DNA of 64,000 nt from assembly GCF_007558815.1 (NCBI RefSeq), contig NZ_VLTJ01000001.1, forward strand, positions 84,401 through 148,400, in the 5' to 3' direction. The notes below the pieces were generated by a model. That model saw nothing but the letters and a program-made list of their open reading frames with translations. It was not told the origin of the DNA and made no database searches. Below, one piece after another: positions 33,432 through 41,343 of the stretch. The DNA comes from Verticiella sediminum. GTDB lineage: Bacteria; Pseudomonadota; Gammaproteobacteria; Burkholderiales; Burkholderiaceae_B. A program made the translations under genes and the position numbers. Positions within the stretch are counted from its first letter, which is position 1. Each line of letters opens with the position of its first letter.

Positions 33432-34999
33432 ACGTTCCTCTCCTGTGTTTGCCAATAGGGTTGGCGCAGTTCCCGCTTGAGCAGCTTGCCCATCGCGTTG
33501 CGGGGCAGCTCCTCGACGATGTCCAGGGCCCTGGGGCGTTTGTAGGAAGCCAGGTCGGTGGCGCAATGCGCCAGCAATTCGGCGACGCTGGCCGTGTGGC
33601 CCGGCTTGATCTCGCAGAACGCCTTGACCGATTCGCCGAACTCGGCGTCCGGCACGCCGATGACGGCGGCGTCCTGCACGGCCGGGTGCGTGAGCAGCAC
33701 GGATTCGATCTCGGCCGGATAGATGTTCACGCCGCCCGAGATGATCATGTCCTTGGCGCGGTCGGTGATGTAGAGATAGCCGTCCTCGTCCAGCCGGCCC
33801 ATGTCGCCGGTGCGGAAGTAGCCGCGCTCGTCGAGCACGTCCGGGCCCAGCGGCGGACGGTTCAGGTACTGCCGGATGACCACCGGGGTGCGGGCCCAGA
33901 TCTCGCCCATCTCGCCCGTGGGCAGCGCCGCGCCGTCGCCGTCGCGGATCTCGACGTGCACGTGCGGATGGGGCAGCCCGCTCGAACCCGCCTTGACGAG
34001 CTGCATGTCGGGCGCGAGGGCGGTGATCATGCCGGTCTCGGTGGAGCCGTAGCCCTCGGCCAGGATCGGGCCGAAGTGCCGGATGATCCATTGCTTGAGC
34101 GGCATCGGCACGGGCGCCGCGCCGATGCCCAGCGAGCGCAGCGAAGACACGTCGTAGCGGCCGAGCACCTCGGCCGGCAATGCCGCGATGCGCTTGTACA
34201 TGGTGGGCACGCCGGTCCAGTGCGTGACGCGGTGGCGCTCGACCAGGCGCAGCACGTCCTCGGCGTCGAACCGCGGCTGCAGCACGATGCGCGCGCCGGC
34301 GCGCAGGCCGTTGCGGATCTGCCCGGGGCCCGAGCCGTGGTGCAGGGGCATGCTCACCAGCACCGCCGTGTCCTCGTCGTAGCTGCGATAGCCCTTGCTC
34401 ATGTCGGCCAGGTACGCGAGCAGTTCGGGGCCGGCGTCGGCGCGGCGATGGTGCATCACCACACCCTTGGGCTTGCCGGTGGTGCCGGAGGTATAGACCA
34501 CCAGCGGGGCTTCGCCGCCGCTCTGCCAGCGGCGTGGCGCGGTCTGCAGCAGCGAGGCGTACGGCACGAAGCCGGGGGCGGGCGCATCGATGCCGGCGGC
34601 CAGCTTGAGCCCGAGTTCTCCCGGTAGCGCCGCCAGGGGCGCGAGATCGGCATCGTCGGCGATCAGGGCCACGGCGCCGCTGTCCTCCAGGACGAAGCGC
34701 ACCTCCGAGGGCGTGAGCCGAAAGTTCACCCCGAGCAGGCTGGCGCCCAGCTTGGCGATGGCGCTCACGATGACCGGCCACTCGCTGCGCACCCGGGTGC
34801 GCACGGCGACGATGTCGCCGGCGCTCACGCCATGCGCGGCCAGCGCGGTGGCGAGGCGGTCGGCCAGTTCGTTCAACTCGCCCCAGGTGATCTGGCGCTC
34901 GCGCTCGATCAGCACCACGGCGTCGGGCTTGACCTTGGCCCAGTGCTCCAGCGTACCCGCCGGGGCCGCCACAGGCGGCGATTCCATTTGCAGGGACAT
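33428..34999 (-). CDS. AMP-dependent acyl-CoA synthetase/ligase
   Basis: This 523-residue member of the ANL superfamily forms acyl-AMP and then acyl-CoA. The P-loop is VVYTSGTTGKPKGVVMHH, followed by MPLHHGSG, AEGYGSTETGMI, GYFRTGDMGRLDEDGYLYITDRAKDMIISGGVNIYPAEIE and the C-terminal catalytic lysine region PRNAMGKLLKREL. The motif set resembles medium/long-chain or aromatic acid ligases (FadD3/FadK-like); the exact acid is unknown. It lies 10 bases after the acyl-CoA dehydrogenase and overlaps the SDR start, so it is tightly coupled in the operon. Confidence 0.92.
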   Translation of the reverse strand: MSLQMESPPVAAPAGTLEHWAKVKPDAVVLIERERQITWGELNELADRLATALAAHGVSAGDIVAVRTRVRSEWPVIVSAIAKLGASLLGVNFRLTPSEVRFVLEDSGAVALIADDADLAPLAALPGELGLKLAAGIDAPAPGFVPYASLLQTAPRRWQSGGEAPLVVYTSGTTGKPKGVVMHHRRADAGPELLAYLADMSKGYRSYDEDTAVLVSMPLHHGSGPGQIRNGLRAGARIVLQPRFDAEDVLRLVERHRVTHWTGVPTMYKRIAALPAEVLGRYDVSSLRSLGIGAAPVPMPLKQWIIRHFGPILAEGYGSTETGMITALAPDMQLVKAGSSGLPHPHVHVEIRDGDGAALPTGEMGEIWARTPVVIRQYLNRPPLGPDVLDERGYFRTGDMGRLDEDGYLYITDRAKDMIISGGVNIYPAEIESVLLTHPAVQDAAVIGVPDAEFGESVKAFCEIKPGHTASVAELLAHCATDLASYKRPRALDIVEELPRNAMGKLLKRELRQPYWQTQERNV

Positions 35000-35009
35000 G
35001 CGATCCTCC

Positions 35010-36146
35010 TCAGGCGGCGAGCAGGTGCCGCGCCAGCACGTGGTACTTGTGGACTTCGGTCGGGCCTTCGTAGATGCGCGCCAGGCGCTGAGAGTCGTAC
35101 CAGTGCGCCAGGGGGTTGTCCAGCGACACGCCGGCCGCGCCGTGCACCTGGATCGCGCGATCGAGCACGCGCCCGACCACCTCGGTGCCGAGCATCTTGA
35201 TCATGCCGGCCTCGACCCGAGTGTCGTAGCCCCGGTCGTTGCGTTGTGCCGCGTTGTAGAGGGCCAGGCGCGCCTGGTGGATCTCCATCCAGGAGTCCAC
35301 GATCATGCCCTGCACGGCCTGGCGCTCGGCCAGCGGCTTGCCGAAGGTGTGGCGCTGGCGGGCATACCCGACCATCATCTCGTAGGCGCGCTGGGCGATG
35401 CCCAGCGCCCGCGCGCCCACCGCGAAGCGGGCCACGCTCAATGCGATCTGTGCGTTGCGAAAGCCTCCGCCTTCCCCGCCGATCAGGTCCTCGTCAGGCA
35501 CGTAGCAGTCGTCGAAGAACAGCTCGTGGACGATCATGCCGCCGAGCACCGGAATCTCGCGGGCGATCTTCAGGCCCGGGTTGCCGCGCTCGACCGCGAA
35601 CATGGAGATGCCGCCGCGCTGGCGCAGCTCGCTGTCGGTGACCGCCACCACGAAGATGTAGTCGGCCTCGGCGACATGCGAGATGAAGACCTTGGTGCCG
35701 TTGATGACCCAGCCGGCGCCCTGGCGGCGCGCCTGCGTGCGGATGGCCCCGCCGGGGTCGCCGCCGCCGCCGGGCTCGGTCTGCGCGAAGGCGTACTTCA
35801 TCCGGCCTTCGAGCACCGGGAAGAGGAATTTTTCCTTCTGGCCGGGCGTACCGTTGAACAGCGGCGACAGCGCCGCGCCGCCGAAGCGCAGGGGCGCCAG
35901 GCAACGGAAGTTCTCCTCCACGATGGCCATCTGATCGACAGTGGAGAGATGGGCCCCGCCGTACTCCTCGGGCAGCGCCAAGCCCCACAGCCCCGCCTCC
36001 CGGGCCGCCTGGGTGCCGGGCAGGTAATCCGCCGCCAAGAGCTTTTCGCCGCGCAGCATGCGCGTCTCCAGCGGCATCTGGTACTCGCGGACCAGGCGCC
36101 GCGTGAGGTCCTGCAGGGCCACGGTTTCTTCGGGCAGGTTCAGCAT
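35010..36146 (-). CDS. Acyl-CoA dehydrogenase family protein
   Basis: This 378-residue FAD enzyme performs the first oxidation of an acyl-CoA. Visible parts are GLWGLALPEEYGGAHLSTVDQMAIVEE, YAFAQTEPGGGGDPGGAIRTQA (FAD-binding; the usual S is replaced by a glycine-rich stretch), GWVINGTKVFISHVAEADYIFVVAVTD, RQRHTFGKPLAERQAVQGMI, IQVHGAAGVSLDNPLAHWY and the C-terminal RIYEGPTEVHKYHVLARHLL with the candidate catalytic Glu in YEGPTE. GGGAGA precedes the ATG. The TetR-type site at 36197-36215 lies 51 bases upstream, suggesting its own regulated promoter. Confidence 0.92.
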   Translation of the reverse strand: MLNLPEETVALQDLTRRLVREYQMPLETRMLRGEKLLAADYLPGTQAAREAGLWGLALPEEYGGAHLSTVDQMAIVEENFRCLAPLRFGGAALSPLFNGTPGQKEKFLFPVLEGRMKYAFAQTEPGGGGDPGGAIRTQARRQGAGWVINGTKVFISHVAEADYIFVVAVTDSELRQRGGISMFAVERGNPGLKIAREIPVLGGMIVHELFFDDCYVPDEDLIGGEGGGFRNAQIALSVARFAVGARALGIAQRAYEMMVGYARQRHTFGKPLAERQAVQGMIVDSWMEIHQARLALYNAAQRNDRGYDTRVEAGMIKMLGTEVVGRVLDRAIQVHGAAGVSLDNPLAHWYDSQRLARIYEGPTEVHKYHVLARHLLAA

Positions 36147-36196
36147 GGTGGTCTCCCTCGGCCCTGATCCGACGATCGATGGTCCGATGTTATTTA

Positions 36197-36215
36197 TTTG
36201 CTGTATAACAAGTAA
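36197..36215. promoter_or_regulatory. Operator-like site D upstream of the acyl-CoA dehydrogenase
   Basis: TTTGCTGTATAACAAGTAA. Its reverse complement aligns with site E at 37838-37859, sharing TTACTTGTTAT and the AG(C/T)AA arm with the same spacing. It lies in a 98-base gap between the thiolase and the dehydrogenase, within TA-rich promoter-like sequence. Confidence 0.6.
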
Positions 36216-36244
36216 TAGGGGAAGTACGGTTCGGTCTCGGCAGT

Positions 36245-37390
36245 TCAGGCCTGGAGCACGTGGGCGTAGCACACCGCGCCCACGCCCACCATGTGGGCCA
36301 GCCCGGTACGCGCGCCCGCATGCTGGCGATCGCCCGCTTCGCCGCGCAACTGCAGCACGATCTCGCCGATCTGCCCGATCCCGGTGGGGCCGATGGGATG
36401 CCCCATGGCGATCAGCCCGCCGGAAGGGTTGACCGCCACCCTGCCGCCGATGTCGAACGCGCCTTCGCGCAGCAGATGCGCCGCCTGCCCCTCGGGGCAG
36501 ATGCCCATGCCTTCCACATAGTGCAGCTCCTCGACGGTGAAGGCGTCGTGCAGCTCGACGATGTCCAGCGCGCCCGGCGCCACGCCGGCCTCCTCCAGCG
36601 CCATCGCGCAGGTCTCGCGCGTCAGCTCGGCGTCGAAGCCGCGCCCCGCCGGATAGACCCGCTCGCTGCGCGCCGCCGAGGACAGCACCCGGACGGCGCG
36701 GCCGGGATCGATGCCCAGGCACCGGATGCCCTCCTCGGAGGCCACGATGACCGCGGCCGCGCCCTCGCCCACCGGGCAGCACTGCAGCGGCGTGAGTTCG
36801 CCCGACACGCGGCGCCCGCCCAGCACCTCGTCCAGGGTGCGGGTGCGCTGGCGCTGGGCGTTGGGATTGCGTGCGCCGTTGTGGTGATTCTTCACCGCCA
36901 CCCTGGCGATGTCCTCGATGCCCACGCCGTGCCTTTGCATGTAGGCGTCGGTGAGCAGGGCAAAGTGGGTGAAGGGGACGATGGCGCGGCCGGCCAGCGA
37001 GGCGATGCCCGCCTGGCTCTCGCCGCGCACCACCTTGGCGGGCTTGTCCACGCCCACGGCCAGCGCAACGTCGGACAGGCCGGCGCCCACTTCCATGCAG
37101 GCATGGCGAAACGCCGTGGAGCCGGAGGCCGATGCATTTTCGATGTGCAGCAGGGAGCCGCCGCTCGCGCCCAGATGGCGCAGCATCGGACGGCCGCAGG
37201 CCATGCCGAGCAGGGCCGTGGCCACGTAGCTGCTCTCCACCTCCGGCCAGGCCACGCCGGCATCGGCCAGCGCCTCGCGGATGGACGCCAGGCCGAGTGC
37301 GACGTACGGCGTGTCGCTGGCGTCCTGGTAGCGGTGCCAGCCGATCCCGACCACATAGACCGGGCGCAGATCTCCGAGCTTCTTAGCCAT
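36245..37390 (-). CDS. Thiolase family protein (SCP2-thiolase/acetyl-CoA acetyltransferase-like)
   Basis: This 381-residue thiolase-like protein shows VYVVGIGWHRYQDASDTPYVALGLASIREALADAGV, LLHIENASASGSTAFRHACMEVGAG (the nucleophile position is a serine/alanine-rich loop; the classical Cys is not obvious), VKNHHNGARNPNAQ, HDAFTVEELHYVEGMG and the C-terminal GGLIAMGHPIGPTGIGQIGEIVLQL. The pattern is that of the SCP2/steroid-type thiolases that pair with a DUF35 zinc-ribbon/OB protein, encoded just upstream with an 8-base overlap. The pair may form a thiolase or aldolase complex, as for Ltp2-ChsH2. Confidence 0.88.
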   Translation of the reverse strand: MAKKLGDLRPVYVVGIGWHRYQDASDTPYVALGLASIREALADAGVAWPEVESSYVATALLGMACGRPMLRHLGASGGSLLHIENASASGSTAFRHACMEVGAGLSDVALAVGVDKPAKVVRGESQAGIASLAGRAIVPFTHFALLTDAYMQRHGVGIEDIARVAVKNHHNGARNPNAQRQRTRTLDEVLGGRRVSGELTPLQCCPVGEGAAAVIVASEEGIRCLGIDPGRAVRVLSSAARSERVYPAGRGFDAELTRETCAMALEEAGVAPGALDIVELHDAFTVEELHYVEGMGICPEGQAAHLLREGAFDIGGRVAVNPSGGLIAMGHPIGPTGIGQIGEIVLQLRGEAGDRQHAGARTGLAHMVGVGAVCYAHVLQA

Positions 37391-37811
37391 GGCGCACCTC
37401 GCCCACGGGCACGAAGCGCAGGTCCAGGCTCGTCTGCCCGGCGTCCATATCCTCGCCGAGGCAGGCCTGCATGGGCGTGCCGGCGGGCAGCCGTACGTCG
37501 CCGCCGTCTCCCGCCAGCAGCGCGCGCACCACCGGCCCGTCGTCGAGGGCGACCTCGACCACGGTGAACGGCGCCTTGGGATAGTCCGCCGCATGCAGGT
37601 GTACCCGCGCCGACGCGAGCAGCCTGCCGGCGCCGTCGAGCCGGCCGATCGTGAGCGCGTCGCCATCGCGCCCGCAGCGCTCGCAGCCATAGGCCTGGGG
37701 CGGAAACGCGACATGGCCGCAGGTGCAACGCACGGCCAGCAGTACCGCGCGCGCACCGGGGGCCGACTCGGCCTGCGCCGCATACAGCGTGGGATGCTTG
37801 AGAGTGCTCAA
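37383..37811 (-). CDS. Zn-ribbon domain-containing OB-fold protein (DUF35-like)
   Basis: This 142-residue protein has a rubredoxin-like zinc ribbon with four cysteines (CTCGHVAFPPQAYGCERCG) and an OB-fold (YPKAPFTVVEVALDDGPVVRALLAG, LPAGTPMQACLGED). Such proteins bind and assist thiolases or acyl-CoA aldolases. No ATG is in the right place. A TTG at 37811 is preceded by GGAGAAG at 5 bases, so it was chosen over an upstream TTG at 37838 that lacks a binding site and overlaps operator E. It is first in the leftward operon. Confidence 0.78.
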   Translation of the reverse strand: MSTLKHPTLYAAQAESAPGARAVLLAVRCTCGHVAFPPQAYGCERCGRDGDALTIGRLDGAGRLLASARVHLHAADYPKAPFTVVEVALDDGPVVRALLAGDGGDVRLPAGTPMQACLGEDMDAGQTSLDLRFVPVGEVRHG

Positions 37812-37837
37812 GATGTCTTCTCCGGAAGCGTTCTTCA

Positions 37838-37859
37838 ACTTACTTGTTATTTAGTAAGT
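37838..37859. promoter_or_regulatory. Operator-like palindrome E upstream of the zinc-ribbon gene
   Basis: Perfect 7-bp arms ACTTACT (37838-37844) and AGTAAGT (37853-37859) flank an 8-base TA-rich spacer (TGTTATTT). A minus-strand TAATAT (-10-like) sits at 37865-37860 next to it. It shares TTACTTGTTAT with site D. It lies between the zinc-ribbon gene and the divergent tetR, the expected place for an autoregulating TetR operator. Confidence 0.68.
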
Positions 37860-37965
37860 ATATTAGCGGCCTCGGCGGCAAAGCGATAGAGGGGTCCGAC
37901 AAAAAAACTGAGTTGCGACACAGCATGATGCACAATGCTGGCTCGCCGTACGAAAGCCAGATCAC

Positions 37966-38622
37966 ATGACCACAGCATCACCGATCCGACGCCGCCGCAC
38001 CCAGCAGGAACGCCGCGAGGAAGCCGAGGAGCGCTTGCTCAAGGCGGCCATGGAACTCGTCACGCTCAAAGGCGTCGCCGGCCTGACGCTGGGCGAAGTC
38101 GGCGAGCGGGCAGGCTACAGCCGCGGCCTGCCCGCGCACCACTTCGGCAACAAGGAAGGCCTGCTGCGCGCCCTGGCCACCTACCTGCGCAACCGTTTTT
38201 CCGAAGCGAATGCGAACCGCACGCCCAAGCCCAGGGCCGGCCTGGACGCCATCCTGAAGACCATCGACCTGTATCTGCTGAACGCCTCGTCGGCCGACCG
38301 CAACTCGCCGGGCCGGGCTTTTCACGCCATCCTCACCGAAGCGACGGTGACGCGCGGCGTACTGCTCGCCGACGTGCAGGCCCTGAACCGCACGACCACG
38401 GGCTTTCTGGAGATGCAGTTGCGCGCGGGCATCCAGAGCGGAGAAATCCGCCCGGAGATCGACCCCGTCGCGCAAGCCACCGTGATCGCGGGCATGCTGC
38501 GCGGCATCGTGTCGATACTCTTCGCGGAGGACGCGGCCGTCGACCCCGACCGGGTGCGCCAGCAGGCCATCGAGATGGTGCGCCAGGCGCTCGCCAATCC
38601 GGATCAGCCGGGACGTATCTGA
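37966..38622 (+). CDS. TetR/AcrR family transcriptional regulator (2)
   Basis: This 218-residue regulator has a basic N-terminus (IRRRRTQQERREEAEER) and a HTH at about residues 23-70 (LLKAAMELVTLKGVAGLTLGEVGERAGYSRGLPAHHFGNKEGLLRAL). It resembles the TetR at 15164-15853 in this domain. It is divergent from the thiolase/acyl-CoA operon and probably represses it through sites D and E; ligand binding by an acyl-CoA is the usual theme for such repressors. The ATG at 37966 has no strong ribosome-binding site. Confidence 0.88.
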   Translation: MTTASPIRRRRTQQERREEAEERLLKAAMELVTLKGVAGLTLGEVGERAGYSRGLPAHHFGNKEGLLRALATYLRNRFSEANANRTPKPRAGLDAILKTIDLYLLNASSADRNSPGRAFHAILTEATVTRGVLLADVQALNRTTTGFLEMQLRAGIQSGEIRPEIDPVAQATVIAGMLRGIVSILFAEDAAVDPDRVRQQAIEMVRQALANPDQPGRI

Positions 38623-38629
38623 AGGGCCT

Positions 38630-38661
38630 GCGGCCGGCACGCCGGCCGGGCATGCCGGCCG
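38630..38661. terminator. GC-rich hairpins between convergent tetR and sulfatase
   Basis: Three near-contiguous GCCGGCC-type blocks (38631-38638, 38641-38648, 38654-38661) can fold into alternative stem-loops such as GGCCGGC-AC-GCCGGCC. The position between convergent genes fits a bidirectional terminator, although there is no T-run. Confidence 0.5.
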
Positions 38662-38662
38662 C

Positions 38663-40249
38663 TCAGGCCAGCGCGTCGGGATACGGGCTGGTATCCACGT
38701 GTTCGAGCATGCTCCGGCAGAGCCGCTCCATCATGCGGGCGCGCACGGTCCGTGCGCCCGCATCGTCCCACCGGTTGCACGCTTCGATCGGGTCGCTGGC
38801 GAGGTCGTAGAGTTCGCCCCAGGGCGCGCCGTCGTAGACCGTCATGCGCCAGCCCTCGCTCAGCAGCGTGCGGCAGCGGATGCGGCTCTGAAAGCCCAGG
38901 ATCACCCGCTGGCCCTCCTCTTCGATCATGAGCGCTTCCCGCGCCTCGGGCACGCGGCCCGGGTGCATCCATGACGACAGGTCCACGCCCTGCATGCCGT
39001 TGTAGCGAGGCACGCCGGCGCGATCGAGGATACTGGTGGCGAGGTCGATCGTGCTGAGCAGGGCATCCTCGACCACGCCACCGCCGGCGCAGCGCGGCTC
39101 GCTCCAGATCAGCGGCACGCGCGTGAGGCCGCGATAGTGGATGGGACCCTTCAACAGCAACTGGTGCTCGCCCAGGTAGTCGCCGTGATCGCTCGTGAAG
39201 ATCACCACGGTGTCGTCCTCCAGCCCGAGCGCGCGCAGCTCGGCCAGCACGCGGCCGATCTGCTCGTCGATGTGGCTGATGGCGCCGTAGTTGAGGGCGA
39301 TCGCTTCGCGCGCCTCGCGTTCCGTGCACGCGAACAGCGCCGGCGTATGGCGCACCGCGGTGCCGCGGTCCCGCTGCTCGTGCAGCCAGCGCACGTGCGG
39401 CGGCGGTTCGCCCGGCGCGTGGAACGACGGCGGCAGCGGCATGTCCTCGGGGCGGTACATGTCCCAGAAGCGCCCCGGCGGCGTGAACGGGTGATGCGGG
39501 TCCGGAAACGAGCATTGCAGGAAGAAGGGCTCGCCGCGCCCGGCGCTGCTGCGCAGTTGTTCGATCGTGCGTTCGGCGATGTAGGTCGTGGGATAGAGCT
39601 CCTCGGGCAGGCGCGTGCGCCACGCCTGGTGGATGCGGGTGAGTTCGTACTCGGGCGCGGGCAGTGCGTGCTCCGGTCCGATGAGGGTTTCCGCGCCGGG
39701 GTGGCACCGCCGCAGCCAGCGCCGGTAGTCGCCGTGCACGAGGTCGCTGTGGTCATCGACCAGATCCACCTGCTCGAAGCCGTAGAACGGATAGTCCAGG
39801 CCGTGGGCGTCGTCGGTCAGCCACTTGTTGCGATTCTCCTGGTCGTAGCGGCCCGGCGGCGCGCTCCTCGCCTCGGCAGGCAGCCGGCAAGCCGGATCGA
39901 CCGGCCACGACGGCGGGATATCGGTCATGTTCTGCAGATGGGCCTTGCCCACCAGCGTCGTGCGGTAGCCTGCGCGGCGCAGCGTGTCCACGAAAGTATT
40001 GCTGGTCAGCGACAGCGGGATGCCGTTGTGCCGGGCGCCGTGCGCGGACGGGTAGCGGCCGGTCATCAGGCTGGCCCGGTTCGGCATGCAGATCGGCGTG
40101 GCCACGTGGGCATTGCCGAAGCGCCACCCTCGGGCCGCAAGCGCATCCAGGTTCGGGGTGGCGACCACACCGTTGCCATAGGCGCCGATATGGTCGGCAC
40201 GCTGCTGGTCGGTGACGAACAGCAGGAAATTGGTGCGCTTGCCCGTCAT
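38663..40249 (-). CDS. Sulfatase family protein (formylglycine-dependent type, atypical motif)
   Basis: This 528-residue alkaline phosphatase-superfamily hydrolase has the metal site FVTDQQRADHIGAYGN near the N-terminus and VIFTSDHGDYLGEHQLLLKGPIHY (D-H pair). The nucleophile region is C54-M-P-N-R58 followed by ASLMTGRYPSAHG; the consensus CxPSR has Ser or Ala at the fourth position, here Asn, so conversion to formylglycine is likely but not certain. No signal peptide is visible, so it is predicted cytosolic. Sulfate esters or phosphonate monoesters are possible substrates. Its ATG overlaps the Bug receptor stop (ATGA), tying its substrate to that receptor. Confidence 0.85.
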   Translation of the reverse strand: MTGKRTNFLLFVTDQQRADHIGAYGNGVVATPNLDALAARGWRFGNAHVATPICMPNRASLMTGRYPSAHGARHNGIPLSLTSNTFVDTLRRAGYRTTLVGKAHLQNMTDIPPSWPVDPACRLPAEARSAPPGRYDQENRNKWLTDDAHGLDYPFYGFEQVDLVDDHSDLVHGDYRRWLRRCHPGAETLIGPEHALPAPEYELTRIHQAWRTRLPEELYPTTYIAERTIEQLRSSAGRGEPFFLQCSFPDPHHPFTPPGRFWDMYRPEDMPLPPSFHAPGEPPPHVRWLHEQRDRGTAVRHTPALFACTEREAREAIALNYGAISHIDEQIGRVLAELRALGLEDDTVVIFTSDHGDYLGEHQLLLKGPIHYRGLTRVPLIWSEPRCAGGGVVEDALLSTIDLATSILDRAGVPRYNGMQGVDLSSWMHPGRVPEAREALMIEEEGQRVILGFQSRIRCRTLLSEGWRMTVYDGAPWGELYDLASDPIEACNRWDDAGARTVRARMMERLCRSMLEHVDTSPYPDALA

Positions 40250-41214
40250 TCCCGGGCTCCGGACATCTCGACGGCGCTTTTCCAGACGGCCATGTCGCGC
40301 TCGATCACGCCGCCGAATTCCGAGGGCGACGTGGGCTTGGCGACCATGCCCTGGATTGCCAGCTCGGACTGGAACGCGGCGTCGGCAAGGACGCGGTTCA
40401 GGTCCGCGTTCAGTTGCTCGACGACGGCGGGCGGCGTGCCGGCGGGCGCGAACAGCCCGATCCACGAGTTCACGCTCGCGCCCTTGGCCACGTCGTCGAA
40501 GCGCTGCGCCTCGGGCAATGCGTCGAAGCGCTCGGCGTTCGCCTGGCCGAGCACCTTGACCTGTCCGCTTTCGATGAACGGACGGGCCGGCGCGATTCCA
40601 CCGATCATCAACGGGACGTGGCCCGCCACCAGGTCGGTCATCGCCGGGCCGGCGCCCTTGTAGGGCGCATGCACGACGTCCAGCCCCGCGCCGTGGGCGA
40701 GCAGCGCCATAGCGAGATGATGCACCGTGCCCTGGCCGGGCGAGGCGTAGACGAACTTGCCGGGGTGCTCCTTCATGGCCTGCACCGCGCCGGTCAGGTC
40801 CTCGGCCGGGAAGGCCTTGCCGGCAAGCAGCACGACGATGTTCTCGGCGACCATGCCCACGGGCACGAAATCCTTGATCGGGTCGTACGGCAGCTTGCCG
40901 TAGATATACGAGTTGATGCCATGCGTGTTGCTGGTGCCCATCAGCAGCGTATAGCCGTCGGCCGGTGCGCGAGCGACCTGCGCGGCCGCGATGTTGCCGC
41001 CTGCCCCCGGCTTGTTCTCCACCACGATCGCGTACTTGCCATCCTCGGACAGGCGCTGGGACACCAGGCGCGCGAGCAGGTCCACCGCGCCGCCCGGCGA
41101 GAACGGAACGACGAGCTGGATGGGACGGCCGGGATACGACTGGGCGAACGACGGATGCATGACCGTCAGGGCACAGCCTGCGGCGAGCATGGCCAGGATC
41201 TTGCGGAATTTCAT
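40246..41214 (-). CDS. Bug/TctC-family tripartite tricarboxylate receptor (4)
   Basis: This 322-residue periplasmic receptor has a signal peptide ending at TVMHPSFAQSYP. Motifs are YPGRPIQLVVPFSPGGAVDLLARLVSQ, IVVENKPGAGGNIAAAQVA, DGYTLLMGTSNTHGINSYIYGKLPYDPIKDFVPV, VHAPYKGAGPAMTDLVAGHVPLMIGG and QVKVLGQANAERFDALPEAQRFDD. GGAG lies close upstream. It is the first gene of a two-gene unit with the sulfatase and is divergent from a LysR regulator. Confidence 0.92.
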   Translation of the reverse strand: MKFRKILAMLAAGCALTVMHPSFAQSYPGRPIQLVVPFSPGGAVDLLARLVSQRLSEDGKYAIVVENKPGAGGNIAAAQVARAPADGYTLLMGTSNTHGINSYIYGKLPYDPIKDFVPVGMVAENIVVLLAGKAFPAEDLTGAVQAMKEHPGKFVYASPGQGTVHHLAMALLAHGAGLDVVHAPYKGAGPAMTDLVAGHVPLMIGGIAPARPFIESGQVKVLGQANAERFDALPEAQRFDDVAKGASVNSWIGLFAPAGTPPAVVEQLNADLNRVLADAAFQSELAIQGMVAKPTSPSEFGGVIERDMAVWKSAVEMSGARE

Positions 41215-41343
41215 GGAGTCTCCTTCCTTTCTCAGCGGCTCGAGGGCCGGATTGGCGTGTGCAGTATGTCGCCTCCCCGCACCCCGGACGATGAAATAAA
41301 CTCAAGGCCCCATGACGAAACCCGCATCACGCCCGACGCGCCC

